Positions 54,135-63,142 of a DNA stretch of 64,000 bases are shown piece by piece. The position numbers were made by a program, and so were the translations under genes. Below the pieces are notes generated by a model. The model was not told the origin of the DNA. It did no database searches and saw only the letters and a program-made list of their open reading frames with translations. Positions within the stretch are counted from its first letter, which is position 1. Every line of letters starts with the position of its first letter. This DNA is from Photobacterium pectinilyticum (GTDB lineage: Bacteria > Pseudomonadota > Gammaproteobacteria > Enterobacterales > Vibrionaceae), in assembly GCF_024357955.1 (NCBI RefSeq), contig NZ_JANEYT010000002.1, positions 1-64,000 on the forward strand, written 5' to 3'.

Positions 54135-54935
54135 ATGACTGAGACTGTCCGCCATGATATTCTTGCTGATCTGCTCCAACCGCTTTGGCTCCGTAGCCGT
54201 GAAAGCCTGGCCGATGATCGCTTGATTTATGATCCCGTCGCTGCCGCAGCCTGCACCCAATGTAGCCTCAAGCCTGAATGCCTCCAGGGCAATATTTCCC
54301 AGCAGCAACGGCTGCATGCTAGCCTTACGCTGATTTGTGATCGCCAAATTCAACAATTTCTTCGTCGTCACCCCGATGGGCGGATCATCAATCTAGGTAG
54401 TGGCCTGGATACCCGTTTTTATCGGGTCGATAACGGTCGCTGTCGTTGGTTCGATATTGATGTCGGTGAAAATTTGCTGTGGCGACAACGCCTGTTTCAT
54501 CGTAGCGAGCGATATCAGATGCTACCTGGCTCAACCACAGACTTGTCCTGGCTGCAGGCTTTACCGCCAATGTCCGGGGCGCCGATCATAGTGCTGTGCG
54601 ATCACGCTTTGCTGGCATCAAGCGAGGTCGAGCTGGCCCATGTTGTCCAGTCATTAGCCTGTCACTTTGGCCGTTTTGAGCTGTGTTTGGTTGTTGCCGG
54701 GGATCTGTGTCATTCGCCTTTGTCTGGTGAAATGGGCGTCGATAAACCTTTCGGTCATGCCATGCGTGATCCGCGTCGTAAGCTGCTGCAATGGTTACCT
54801 TGGGCGTCGGCGGTTGGTCGCTATAGCCCGATGGATAGTACTTGTTCCCGTTGGCGAGGCTGGCAGCGTTGGTTAGCGCGGATCCCTGGATTGAAATTCC
54901 GCATCTTGCCGGTATTGCTGCATATTCATCTGTAA
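54135..54935 (+). CDS. Class I SAM-dependent methyltransferase (LCMT-like)
   Basis: A 266-residue methyltransferase of the leucine-carboxyl-methyltransferase-like (PPM1/YktD) type: INLGSGLDTRFYRV is the SAM-binding motif, followed by WFDIDVGENLLWRQRLF. Start at 54135 (MTETVRHDILADLL), 6 bases after AAGGAG; an ATG two codons earlier abuts that site. Near residue 40 is CTQCSLKPEC, an unusual Cys cluster. The Fur box before it suggests use under iron limitation. The substrate is unknown; no siderophore genes are near. Confidence 0.82.
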   Translation: MTETVRHDILADLLQPLWLRSRESLADDRLIYDPVAAAACTQCSLKPECLQGNISQQQRLHASLTLICDRQIQQFLRRHPDGRIINLGSGLDTRFYRVDNGRCRWFDIDVGENLLWRQRLFHRSERYQMLPGSTTDLSWLQALPPMSGAPIIVLCDHALLASSEVELAHVVQSLACHFGRFELCLVVAGDLCHSPLSGEMGVDKPFGHAMRDPRRKLLQWLPWASAVGRYSPMDSTCSRWRGWQRWLARIPGLKFRILPVLLHIHL

Positions 54936-55220
54936 TTCTTTACAAAGGCACGCTGTTGCTGCTAGTCGGTTTCCTCTTTGTGTCTAGCATGCAATATGCC
55001 AGTTTGGTTTTTTTCCCCACTTTTCCTGCCTATTTTTTTGCGTAATTTCACGATCCTGTCCTAAGTTAAATGTAAACAAACTGTTAACCATGTGACTGCG
55101 GATGACACCTCATCTGCAATGTATGCAGGGAAGACTCTGACTCATTTTGCGCTGTCCCCATGAGCTATTTCGTGTTCATTGGGGGTATTTGATAGGAAAA
55201 GGATAGGAGGGAGCCGGGTG
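54936..55220. other. Intergenic region before the cox cluster
   Basis: About 285 bases, the presumed promoter region of the cytochrome oxidase operon. GTTAA-containing repeats (about 55064-55088, such as CTGTTAACC) could bind ArcA or similar, but spacing does not fit a standard site. No gene seen. Confidence 0.4.
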
Positions 55221-56366
55221 ATGATTCGCCATCTGATGTGCTGTCTGTTTGCTTTGTTGGTTATGCCAGCACAGGCAGACGTTCAACCCATGCCGCTGAA
55301 TATGACCCAGGGAGTGACCGAGGTCAGTCAGCGGGTGTTTGATCTCCATATGACGATTTTCTACATCTGTGTAGTGATCGGCTTGGTGGTTTTCGGGGTG
55401 ATGTTCTGGTCTATCATCCATCACCGTAAGTCAAAAGGGGCGGTCGCCGCTTCCTTCCACGAAAGTACCAAGGTTGAAATCCTCTGGACGGTGATCCCGT
55501 TCGTTATTCTCATCATCATGGCAGTCCCAGCCACCCAGACACTGTTGGCAATGGAAGATACTACCCAGGCGGACATGACGGTTCAGGTCACCGGCTCGCA
55601 GTGGAAGTGGCATTACCGCTATTTCGATGAGGATGTCGAATTTTACTCCTTGTTGGCAACCAGCCAAGCCCAGATCACCAATGAACGTGAAAAACGCAGC
55701 AATTACTTACTGGAAGTTGATCGGCCACTGGTACTGCCGGTTGGCAAAAAAGTGCGCTTTTTGATCACCTCGCAAGACGTCATTCATTCTTGGTGGGTTC
55801 CCGATTTCGCGGTGAAGAAAGATGCTAATCCCGGTTTTATCAACGAAGCCTGGACCCGTATCGATGAGCCTGGGATCTACCGTGGTCAGTGTGCCGAGCT
55901 GTGCGGCAAGGATCACGGCTTTATGCCGGTGGTGGTGATTGCCAAGTCTCAGGCAGATTATGAAGAATGGCTGCAAACAACTAAGGTCGCCCAGCAGCAG
56001 GCGCGGGAAGAAGAGCAGCGCCTGTTGGCGATGCAGATGGATATGGATGAACTGATGACGCTGGGCGAGCAGGTCTACAACACCCGTTGTGCGATGTGTC
56101 ATCAGGCCAATGGCCAGGGTTTACCGGGGGCATTTCCTGGCTTGGCAGGACAGGGGCTATCGGTTGACCCCAACGCCAAGCTTGAGCACATCAGTATTGT
56201 GGTCCACGGCAAGCAGGGAACAGCGATGCAGGCATTTGGCCCACAGTTGAGCCTTAAAGAATTGGCAGCGGTGATCACTTATGAGCGCAATGCCTGGGAT
56301 AACAATACCGGAGACACCATTCAGGCTGCCGAAGTGCAGGCTGTGATGGACGGTCAGGACCTATAA
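55221..56366 (+). CDS. coxB: Cytochrome c oxidase subunit II with fused cytochrome c domain
   Basis: A 381-residue protein: signal peptide (MIRHLMCCLFALLVMPAQA), two membrane helices (about residues 40-62 and 85-105), the cupredoxin CuA domain with CAELCGKDHGFM as CuA ligands and WKWHYRY as the electron-entry Trp, and a C-terminal cytochrome c domain with heme motif CAMCH (about residue 290). The fused heme domain makes this a caa3-like subunit II. AGGAGG lies 10 bases before the ATG; the GTG one codon earlier is possible. Confidence 0.94.
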   Translation: MIRHLMCCLFALLVMPAQADVQPMPLNMTQGVTEVSQRVFDLHMTIFYICVVIGLVVFGVMFWSIIHHRKSKGAVAASFHESTKVEILWTVIPFVILIIMAVPATQTLLAMEDTTQADMTVQVTGSQWKWHYRYFDEDVEFYSLLATSQAQITNEREKRSNYLLEVDRPLVLPVGKKVRFLITSQDVIHSWWVPDFAVKKDANPGFINEAWTRIDEPGIYRGQCAELCGKDHGFMPVVVIAKSQADYEEWLQTTKVAQQQAREEEQRLLAMQMDMDELMTLGEQVYNTRCAMCHQANGQGLPGAFPGLAGQGLSVDPNAKLEHISIVVHGKQGTAMQAFGPQLSLKELAAVITYERNAWDNNTGDTIQAAEVQAVMDGQDL

Positions 56367-56381
56367 AGGGAGAGAGTGACG

Positions 56382-57998
56382 ATGACGGATATGTTGCGTG
56401 AGCAAAACGAGGTCGAGGGTACCCAGACCGAGCATGAGCAGCATGAGCATCATGAACACCACCAGACCGGTCTCAAGCGCTGGCTGTTTACCACCAACCA
56501 CAAGGATATTGGCTCGCTGTATTTGATGTTCAGTTTTGCCATGTTCCTGATTGGTGGGGCAATGGCGATGGTGATCCGGGCCGAGTTGTTTCAGCCTGGG
56601 CTGCAACTGGTAGAGCCTAATTTCTTCAACCAGATGACCACAGTCCACGGCCTTATCATGGTATTTGGTGCGGTGATGCCGGCGTTTACCGGGTTGGCGA
56701 ACTGGATGGTACCACTGATGATCGGTGCGCCAGATATGGCCTTGCCGCGGATGAATAACTGGAGTTTCTGGATCTTGCCTTTTGCGTTCTCCATGCTGCT
56801 GGCTTCGCTGTTCATGGAAGGGGGCGGCCCTAATTTCGGTTGGACCTTTTATGCGCCGCTGTCGACAACCTATAGCCCGGAGAGTACCGGCCTGTTTGTC
56901 TTTGCCATCCATATCATGGGGATCAGCTCGATTATGGGGGCGATTAACGTCATCGTCACCATCGTCAATATGCGTGCGCCGGGCATGACCTACATGAAGA
57001 TGCCGCTGTTTGTCTGGACATGGTTGATCACCGCATTCCTGTTGATTGCGGTGATGCCGGTGTTGGCTGGGGCGGTGACTATGGTACTGACCGACAAATA
57101 CTTCGGCACCAGCTTTTTTGATGCGGCAGGCGGGGGCGATCCGGTGATGTTCCAGCATATCTTCTGGTTCTTTGGTCATCCGGAAGTGTACATTATGATT
57201 TTGCCGAGCTTCGGTATTATTTCGGCGATAGTTCCGGCCTTTTCTCGCAAGAAACTCTTCGGTTACAGTTCGATGGTGTATGCCACGGCGTCGATTGCCG
57301 GACTGAGTTTCTTGGTTTGGGCCCACCATATGTTCACCACCGGGATGCCGGTGGCTGCCGAGCTGTTCTTTATGTATTGCACCATGCTGATCTCGGTGCC
57401 AACCGGGGTCAAGGTGTTCAACTGGGTGGCGACCATGTGGCGTGGCTCGTTGACCTTTGAAGTCCCGATGCTGTTTGCGATTGCTTTCATCGTATTGTTT
57501 ACCATCGGTGGCTTCTCCGGGTTGATGCTGGCCATTACCCCGGCTGACTTCCAGTACCATGATACGTACTTTGTGGTGGCCCACTTCCACTATGTGCTGG
57601 TATCGGGGGCTATCTTCTCCATCATGGCGGCCGCTTACTATTGGTTGCCGAAATGGACCGGGCACATGTTCGATGAGAAGTTGGCCAAGTGGCATTTCTG
57701 GTGCTCGATTATCTCGGTCAATATCTTGTTCTTCCCGATGCACTTTTTAGGCCTTGCTGGTATGCCACGCCGGATCCCTGACTATGCGCTGCAGTTTGCC
57801 GATATCAATGCGGTGGTCAGTGTAGGGGGGTTCTTGTTTGGCCTGTCTCAACTTATTTTCCTTGCGGTGGTGATCAAGTGTGCCCGTGGTGGCGAGAAGG
57901 CGGCGGCTAAGCCGTGGGATGGTGCTGAAGGGTTGGAGTGGACAGTGGCTTCACCAGCACCGCACCATACTTTTTCCACGCCACCTAAAGTGGATTAA
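56382..57998 (+). CDS. coxA: Cytochrome c oxidase subunit I
   Basis: A 538-residue heme-copper oxidase core with 12 helices and an extra His-rich N-terminus (HEQHEHHEHHQTG). Ligands visible: the low-spin heme His in TVHGLIMVFGAVMPAF, the Cu-B His-Tyr pair in FWFFGHPEVYIMILPSFG, the His pair in WAHHMFTTG, and the heme a/a3 ligands in YFVVAHFHYVLVSG. Type A oxidase by the PEVY motif. Start at 56382, 9 bases after GGGAG. Lies between coxB and ctaG. Confidence 0.95.
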   Translation: MTDMLREQNEVEGTQTEHEQHEHHEHHQTGLKRWLFTTNHKDIGSLYLMFSFAMFLIGGAMAMVIRAELFQPGLQLVEPNFFNQMTTVHGLIMVFGAVMPAFTGLANWMVPLMIGAPDMALPRMNNWSFWILPFAFSMLLASLFMEGGGPNFGWTFYAPLSTTYSPESTGLFVFAIHIMGISSIMGAINVIVTIVNMRAPGMTYMKMPLFVWTWLITAFLLIAVMPVLAGAVTMVLTDKYFGTSFFDAAGGGDPVMFQHIFWFFGHPEVYIMILPSFGIISAIVPAFSRKKLFGYSSMVYATASIAGLSFLVWAHHMFTTGMPVAAELFFMYCTMLISVPTGVKVFNWVATMWRGSLTFEVPMLFAIAFIVLFTIGGFSGLMLAITPADFQYHDTYFVVAHFHYVLVSGAIFSIMAAAYYWLPKWTGHMFDEKLAKWHFWCSIISVNILFFPMHFLGLAGMPRRIPDYALQFADINAVVSVGGFLFGLSQLIFLAVVIKCARGGEKAAAKPWDGAEGLEWTVASPAPHHTFSTPPKVD

Positions 57999-58012
57999 GC
58001 GGAGGGTTGCCT

Positions 58013-58582
58013 ATGGATAAGCCTCAGACTGAATCAACTTCCGTTGCAGGTAACAAAAAGCAGCGCTCTATCTGGTCGTTGACCCTGATGGCTGTTGCTA
58101 TGTTCGGTTTCGCCTTTGCCTTGGTACCGCTGTATGACGTGTTCTGCGACATTACCGGCATCAACGGTAAAACGGCGGATACACAGGCTGCGGCCAGTGA
58201 TCGGGTAGACACCAGCCGTGAGATCACCGTGGAGTTCGTATCGTATATCAATCCAGGCGTGCAGTGGACATTTGAACCGGAGATCAAGCAGTTGGTGGTC
58301 AATCCCGGCCAAACTCATACCATTACCTACCGGGCCAAGAACCTGACCGGGCAGGAAACTGTCGGCCAGGCCGTCCCCTCGGTCAGCCCGGGGATGGGGG
58401 CTCGCTACTTGAATAAAATCGAATGCTTCTGTTTCAACCGCCAGCCGTTGGCGGCTGGTGAAACGGCCAGTTTGCCCTTGGTGTTTTATGTCGATCCGGA
58501 GTTGCCAGACGATATCAACACCTTGACCCTAGCCTATACCCTTTACAACGCCCAGCCGGATGCGCCGGCACAAACGCAATGA
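58013..58582 (+). CDS. ctaG: Cytochrome c oxidase assembly protein CtaG/Cox11
   Basis: A 189-residue copper chaperone that delivers Cu-B to subunit I: one N-terminal membrane helix (SLTLMAVAMFGFAFALVPLYDVFC) and a periplasmic domain with the copper-binding KIECFCFNRQ. Start at 58013 after GGAGGG, 6 bases. The gene follows coxA by 14 bases and its stop overlaps the coxC ribosome binding site. Confidence 0.94.
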   Translation: MDKPQTESTSVAGNKKQRSIWSLTLMAVAMFGFAFALVPLYDVFCDITGINGKTADTQAAASDRVDTSREITVEFVSYINPGVQWTFEPEIKQLVVNPGQTHTITYRAKNLTGQETVGQAVPSVSPGMGARYLNKIECFCFNRQPLAAGETASLPLVFYVDPELPDDINTLTLAYTLYNAQPDAPAQTQ

Positions 58583-58591
58583 GGTTGAATG

Positions 58592-59494
58592 ATGGCGAAT
58601 CCTTATTCTGAACATGATCAATCTGTGACCCCTCCCCACGAGAACTATTATGTACCCGAAGCCAGTGGCTGGCCGATTATCGGTGCTGTAGCCCTGTTCC
58701 TGATTGCCATGGGGGCTGGGGCGACGGTCGGGGATCTCTTTGGTGGTCAGGGGCCGTGGATTTTGCTGGCCGGGGTTGGCTTGTTGCTGATCATGCTGGT
58801 GGGGTGGTTCCGCGATGTGATCACTGAGTCGATGGGGGGGCTCTATAGCAGCCAGATGGACCGATCATTTCGTCAGGGCATGAGCTGGTTCATTTTCTCT
58901 GAGGTGATGTTTTTCGCTGCCTTCTTCGGCACCTTGTTCTATGCGCGGATGATTGCGGTGCCATGGTTGGGGGGAGCTGGCAATAATGCCATGACCCATG
59001 AAGTATTGTGGCCTGAGTTCATTGCCCAGTGGCCTTTGGTCATGACGCCGGGTGGCGCAGAGACAACGGCGATGGGCCCGATTGGCTTGCCGCTCTACAA
59101 CACCCTGATCTTACTCGTGTCGTCAGTGACTGTGCATATTGCCCATACCGCGTTGGAGCAGGATAACCGGCCCAAACTTAAACTGTTCCTATTGTTGACC
59201 GTGTTGCTCGGCTCGTTGTTTGTTTACTTGCAGGGGGTGGAGTATGTCCACGCCTATGAAGATATGGGCTTAACGCTCGATGCCGGGATCTATGGCAACA
59301 CCTTCTTCATGCTAACAGGCTTCCATGGTCTGCATGTCACGCTCGGGACCCTGATTTTGTTTATTGTCTGGCTACGGGTATTGCGTGGTCATTTTACCCC
59401 CGAGAAGCATTTTGCCTTCCAGGCCGGGGCTTGGTATTGGCACTTTGTCGATGTAGTTTGGCTCGGGCTGTTTGTGTTTGTTTATATCCTGTGA
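58592..59494 (+). CDS. coxC: Cytochrome c oxidase subunit III
   Basis: A 300-residue membrane protein with seven helices, the usual subunit III layout: FSEVMFFAAFFGTLFYARM, HTALEQDNRPKLKLFL, GFHGLHVTLGTLILF and the C-terminal WYWHFVDVVWLGLFVFVY. GAGG at 7 bases favours the ATG at 58592 over the one immediately before. Fourth structural/assembly gene of the cox operon. Confidence 0.94.
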   Translation: MANPYSEHDQSVTPPHENYYVPEASGWPIIGAVALFLIAMGAGATVGDLFGGQGPWILLAGVGLLLIMLVGWFRDVITESMGGLYSSQMDRSFRQGMSWFIFSEVMFFAAFFGTLFYARMIAVPWLGGAGNNAMTHEVLWPEFIAQWPLVMTPGGAETTAMGPIGLPLYNTLILLVSSVTVHIAHTALEQDNRPKLKLFLLLTVLLGSLFVYLQGVEYVHAYEDMGLTLDAGIYGNTFFMLTGFHGLHVTLGTLILFIVWLRVLRGHFTPEKHFAFQAGAWYWHFVDVVWLGLFVFVYIL

Positions 59495-59509
59495 GGCTAG
59501 AAGTGGCCT

Positions 59510-59716
59510 CTAGTAAGGCCGCGGGTTCGGTGTTATGTAGCCGTTGGCCAGTGCGATAAGCAGTAGGGCAAATAGGAAGACGGAGAACAGTATCCGACGT
59601 CCAAGGTGACGTGACATCGGTTGGCTTTGTTTGCCTTTGAGCATAGCTGGCAGGGCACGGAACAGATTCAGCACGATAAACATCAACAAGCAAACAATCA
59701 GGGCTTTCAGCAACAT
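59510..59716 (-). CDS. DUF2909-type twin-helix membrane protein
   Basis: A 68-residue protein with two hydrophobic helices (MLLKALIVCLLMFIVLNLF and ILFSVFLFALLLIALANGY) split by a basic loop. It is oriented against the operon between coxC and the SURF1 gene, as is typical of this family in proteobacterial cox clusters. Role unknown; assembly of the oxidase is plausible. Confidence 0.8.
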   Translation of the reverse strand: MLLKALIVCLLMFIVLNLFRALPAMLKGKQSQPMSRHLGRRILFSVFLFALLLIALANGYITPNPRPY

Positions 59717-59766
59717 AGGGGCTCCGGTTAGATATAGGTAGGTCTCCGGTCAGGACTGGGTGAATC

Positions 59767-60444
59767 ATGCGTCGGATAGGTTTTATTCTTTTTACTGTGG
59801 CGGTACTGATGACATTGGTCAAGTTGGGATTTTGGCAAATGACCCGCGCTCAGGAAAAAGAAAGTTTGGGCCATGCGCTGAAATTTCGCAGCGAGCAGAT
59901 GTATTACAGCTTGGCGAGCTTACCGTCGGATCCGCGCTGGTACAGTTTGACCTTGAGAGGAGAATTTGATCACAGCAAGGCGGTACTGCTGGATAATCAA
60001 CTTTACCAAGGTCGCCCGGGCTACCACGTGCTTTACCCTTTTGCTGTCGATGAGGGATGGATACTGGTGAATTTGGGCTGGATAGCGGCACCGGTATACC
60101 GGGAGCAGATCCCGGTACTACCGGAGCATCACGGTGAGGTGATGGTCAGCGGCATTATCGCCCCGCCATCTTCCCTGCTCGAGTTGGCGGCCGAGGTGAT
60201 GGGACAGGGGTATCCATTGAGGGTACAGAACATCAGTATGGCGGACTTGAGTCAACACATGGATTTGTCCCTTCCATCCTGGGTGTTGCAGATAGACCCG
60301 GACAGTCCGCTGGCACTCAATCAGACTTGGATCCCGGTAGTAATGGGACCGCATAAACATTATGCCTACGCGCTGCAATGGTTTTTGATGGCGCTTGCGG
60401 TATCAGGACTTGCATTTTGGTGGCTGAGACGGAGTAAACCATGA
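59767..60444 (+). CDS. SURF1-family cytochrome oxidase assembly protein
   Basis: A 225-residue protein with one N-terminal and one C-terminal membrane helix and a periplasmic domain, the SURF1 layout: KLGFWQMTRAQEK at the start, HVLYPFAVDEGWILVNLGWI, and HKHYAYALQWFLMALAV at the end. SURF1 helps insert heme a into subunit I. Its stop overlaps the next gene by four bases. Confidence 0.9.
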   Translation: MRRIGFILFTVAVLMTLVKLGFWQMTRAQEKESLGHALKFRSEQMYYSLASLPSDPRWYSLTLRGEFDHSKAVLLDNQLYQGRPGYHVLYPFAVDEGWILVNLGWIAAPVYREQIPVLPEHHGEVMVSGIIAPPSSLLELAAEVMGQGYPLRVQNISMADLSQHMDLSLPSWVLQIDPDSPLALNQTWIPVVMGPHKHYAYALQWFLMALAVSGLAFWWLRRSKP

Positions 60445-60989
60445 AGAAACAGGGAACGTTGCTATTACTTTTCGGCGCCTTCGCCTTGCCGGTTATTTTG
60501 GCCAAGCTGGTGCTGGATCTCAACTGGTACCAAGGCGGGGTGACAAACCGTGGTGAACTGCTGGGCTCACCGATGGCATCTGAATGGCTGGGGGAGAACA
60601 AACAGTGGCAGTTGATCTACCTGCTGCCAGCGCAGTGCGATGAGCAGTGCCGAGGAGCCTTGTTCAATCTGCGTCAGGTGCCGCAAGCCGTCGGAGCTGA
60701 CCAAGGCAGGCTCAATAGCGTATTGCTGATTGATGGTGACATGCTTGATGGGCAGCCCTCTGATGTTAAAAAGCAGCTTTCCGGCCTCGATCAGCGGCAG
60801 GTACCCGATTACGTGGTTAACCAGCTCAAGACGCTGGAGTACGGTGCCAAAGCAATCTATATTGCCGACCCGCTCGGTAATGTGATGATGGCCTACCCCT
60901 TGGTCAAGGGGCAGGTCGCGGTGTTGGCACAGGGCAAGGATGTGCTGAGGGATCTCAAGCGGCTGCTGAAAATTTCCAAAATCGGCTAG
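60441..60989 (+). CDS. Cox-cluster membrane-anchored protein, possibly Sco-like
   Basis: A 182-residue protein with one N-terminal membrane helix (TLLLLFGAFALPVILAKLVL) and a soluble domain. IYLLPAQCDEQCRGALFNLRQVP has a C-x3-C pair placed as in the Sco thioredoxin fold, and AKAIYIADPLGNVMMAYPL resembles the later strand-loop of that fold. I do not recognise a full Sco sequence or its distal His, so CuA maturation is a hypothesis. ATGA overlap with the SURF1 gene shows they are co-translated. Confidence 0.8.
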   Translation: MKKQGTLLLLFGAFALPVILAKLVLDLNWYQGGVTNRGELLGSPMASEWLGENKQWQLIYLLPAQCDEQCRGALFNLRQVPQAVGADQGRLNSVLLIDGDMLDGQPSDVKKQLSGLDQRQVPDYVVNQLKTLEYGAKAIYIADPLGNVMMAYPLVKGQVAVLAQGKDVLRDLKRLLKISKIG

Positions 60990-61000
60990 GGAGAGCGTGG

Positions 61001-62029
61001 ATGAAACAAGATCATTATCGATTGTGGGTCGCTCTGACTTTTGCGTTGTCACTGTGTGTGATTGCCCTCGGTGCCTACACCCGTCTTACCGAAGCGGGTT
61101 TAGGTTGCCCGGATTGGCCGGGGTGCTATGGCTTTACCGGGGTGCCGAAGGATGAAACGCAGCAGGCGCTGGCGGCATCTCGCTTCCCTGATGCGCCGCT
61201 GGAAGCTGACAAGGCCTGGAATGAAATGCTGCACCGCTATGTCGCCGGTAGCTTGGGGTTGATGATTTTAGCGCTCAATATTCTGGCGTGGCGTAAACCT
61301 TCCCGACCCAAGGGGCTGCCAGCCTTGCTGTTGGTAACCGTTATCTTCCAAGCATTACTTGGGATGTGGACTGTCACTATGGTGTTGATGCCGGTGGTGG
61401 TGATGGGGCACTTACTGGGTGGGTTTACTACCGCTTCCCTTTTGTTCCTGCTCTGGCTACGGCTGGGCAGGACATCGTTACACTCTTCTTCAGCTCAGTT
61501 CAGCAGTGGCTTGCAGGCCTTTGCCCTGCTCGGCTTGCTGGTTGTTTTCGGTCAGATCGCGCTCGGGGGCTGGACGGCAGCCAATTACGCGGCCGTGGTA
61601 TGTACCCAGCTGCCGTTGTGTGAAGTAGATTGGCAGCAGGGGTTTGACACCTCGGCCTTTGCCTTGATCCAGCCAGAACATGATACCTATCAATATGGAG
61701 TGCTGGATTACCAGCAGCGGGTCACAATCCATGTGACCCATAGGATCGGGGCGATGGTCACGGCAGGCGTGTTGCTTGTTCTTGCTGGTTTTTTATGGCG
61801 GCAGAGAGCCCTTAGAGGGGGGACGGCGGTGATGCTGCTGGTATTGGCCGGTCAAATTAGCTTGGGCGTTACGAATGTAGTAGCCAGTCTGCCGTTGTCG
61901 GTTGCTGTAGCCCATAACATAACCGGTGTATTGCTGCTGTTGTCGCTAGTGGCGTTGAATGTGCAGGTTTACCGGATACGGCTGGCTGGCCGTTATCCCC
62001 ATCGAATGGCATCCCGGATGGGTAGCTAA
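61001..62029 (+). CDS. ctaA: Heme A synthase
   Basis: A 342-residue COX15/CtaA-family membrane enzyme with eight helices that oxidises the C8 methyl of heme O. It has YTRLTEAGLGCPDWPGCYG near the N-terminus, then the four His of two symmetrical halves (NEMLHRYVAGSLG, VVMGHLLGG, THRIGAMVTAG, AHNITGVL). Type with a cysteine pair in the loop after helix 5 (VVCTQLPLCEVDW). GGGAGAG lies upstream. Precedes ctaB. Confidence 0.94.
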   Translation: MKQDHYRLWVALTFALSLCVIALGAYTRLTEAGLGCPDWPGCYGFTGVPKDETQQALAASRFPDAPLEADKAWNEMLHRYVAGSLGLMILALNILAWRKPSRPKGLPALLLVTVIFQALLGMWTVTMVLMPVVVMGHLLGGFTTASLLFLLWLRLGRTSLHSSSAQFSSGLQAFALLGLLVVFGQIALGGWTAANYAAVVCTQLPLCEVDWQQGFDTSAFALIQPEHDTYQYGVLDYQQRVTIHVTHRIGAMVTAGVLLVLAGFLWRQRALRGGTAVMLLVLAGQISLGVTNVVASLPLSVAVAHNITGVLLLLSLVALNVQVYRIRLAGRYPHRMASRMGS

Positions 62030-62060
62030 TAGTAACGAATAGCCAAAGGAGGGCCTGAAC

Positions 62061-62981
62061 ATGGCAAAGAGTCAGGTTGTAGCAAAAGGGGGGTATAAGC
62101 CCCTGTCATCGGCTAAGGTGTGGCAGGATTACCTGACCATGACCAAGCCCAAAGTGGTTGCCATGTTGTTGCTAACAGCATTGGTTGGGATGTGTCTGGC
62201 AGTACCGGGGATCCCACCGCTCAAGGCGGTAGTCTTCGGTTTGGTTGGGATCGGCCTGCAGTCGGCAGCGGCGGCGGCTTTTAATCATGTATTGGATCGC
62301 CGCTTTGATGCCAAGATGGCAAGGACATATCACCGCCCGTTGGCAAAAGGCCGGGTCGAAACCCATAAAGCCGTCATTTTTGCCTGCGTGCTGATGGTGG
62401 CCGGTTTTGTGGTGTTATGGCAACTCAACGCCTTGACTGCCTGGCTGACGTTTGCCAGCTTGATTGGCTATGCCTTGGTGTATACCGTTTGGCTCAAGCA
62501 CGCGACACCGCAGAATATCGTCATTGGTGGATTGGCCGGGGCGGCGCCGCCCTTGCTTGGCTGGACGGCTGTAACCGGTGAGCTGCACTCCCATGCATTG
62601 CTGCTGGTGATGCTGGTGTTTACCTGGACCCCGCCGCATTTCTGGGCGTTGGCTATCCATCGTCGTGACGATTATGCCAAGGCCGGGATCCCGATGCTGC
62701 CGGTGACCCACGGTATTGGCTATACCAAGACCATGGTGCTACTGTATACCTTGATGCTGGCCCTTGTGGGCTTGCTGCCCTGGCTGACCGGGATGAGTGG
62801 TGGGTTGTATTTGGCTGGCAGCAGTGTGCTGAATCTTGGTTTCATCGGTTATGCGCTGAAGCTGAAATTTGCCGATGAACCTGGCCATGCATGGGCAACC
62901 TTCAAGTATTCGATTTGGCATTTGCTGGCGCTGTTCGTGGTCTTGTTGGCCGATCACTGGTTGGTAGCGCTGCTGGTTTAG
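62061..62981 (+). CDS. ctaB: Protoheme IX farnesyltransferase (heme O synthase)
   Basis: A 306-residue UbiA-superfamily enzyme that adds the farnesyl group to heme B, supplying heme O to CtaA. Nine helices; Asp-rich motif [20 protein letters not shown] and the second [23 protein letters not shown] are diagnostic. AAAGGAGG precedes the ATG. Also called cyoE; ctaB is used because it lies in the aa3 cluster. A strong terminator follows. Confidence 0.95.
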   Translation: MAKSQVVAKGGYKPLSSAKVWQDYLTMTKPKVVAMLLLTALVGMCLAVPGIPPLKAVVFGLVGIGLQSAAAAAFNHVLDRRFDAKMARTYHRPLAKGRVETHKAVIFACVLMVAGFVVLWQLNALTAWLTFASLIGYALVYTVWLKHATPQNIVIGGLAGAAPPLLGWTAVTGELHSHALLLVMLVFTWTPPHFWALAIHRRDDYAKAGIPMLPVTHGIGYTKTMVLLYTLMLALVGLLPWLTGMSGGLYLAGSSVLNLGFIGYALKLKFADEPGHAWATFKYSIWHLLALFVVLLADHWLVALLV

Positions 62982-63054
62982 CTGTGGGCTTAATGACTGC
63001 TTAGCTGCAGTATTGGCCCGCTCCCTGAATATTCCCATCCTGCAGACTGGGAAT

Positions 63055-63090
63055 AGCCCCTGTGGATTTTGTCCATGGGGGCTTTTTATT
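63055..63090 (+). terminator. Terminator of the cox operon
   Basis: AGCCCCTGTGGA TTTTG TCCATGGGGGCT followed by TTTTATTT: 12 pairs with two wobbles. Confidence 0.88.
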
Positions 63091-63142
63091 TGCGCCTGAA
63101 CACCAGATAATCGCTGGTCGGGTATCAAGAGTTGAGGTTGTT

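Noticed and set aside
53442-54371. Antisense frame across lexA and the methyltransferase
   Set aside because: It covers two well-supported genes on the other strand and has no family-like sequence.
56361-57743. Long antisense frame (460 codons) opposite coxA
   Set aside because: The product is rich in His, Arg, Gln and Gly with no recognisable fold, the frame is the complement of strongly conserved coxA coding sequence, and there is no ribosome binding site.
63091-63142. LexA box before dinF
   Set aside because: No CTG-N10-CAG pattern is present in the spacer.
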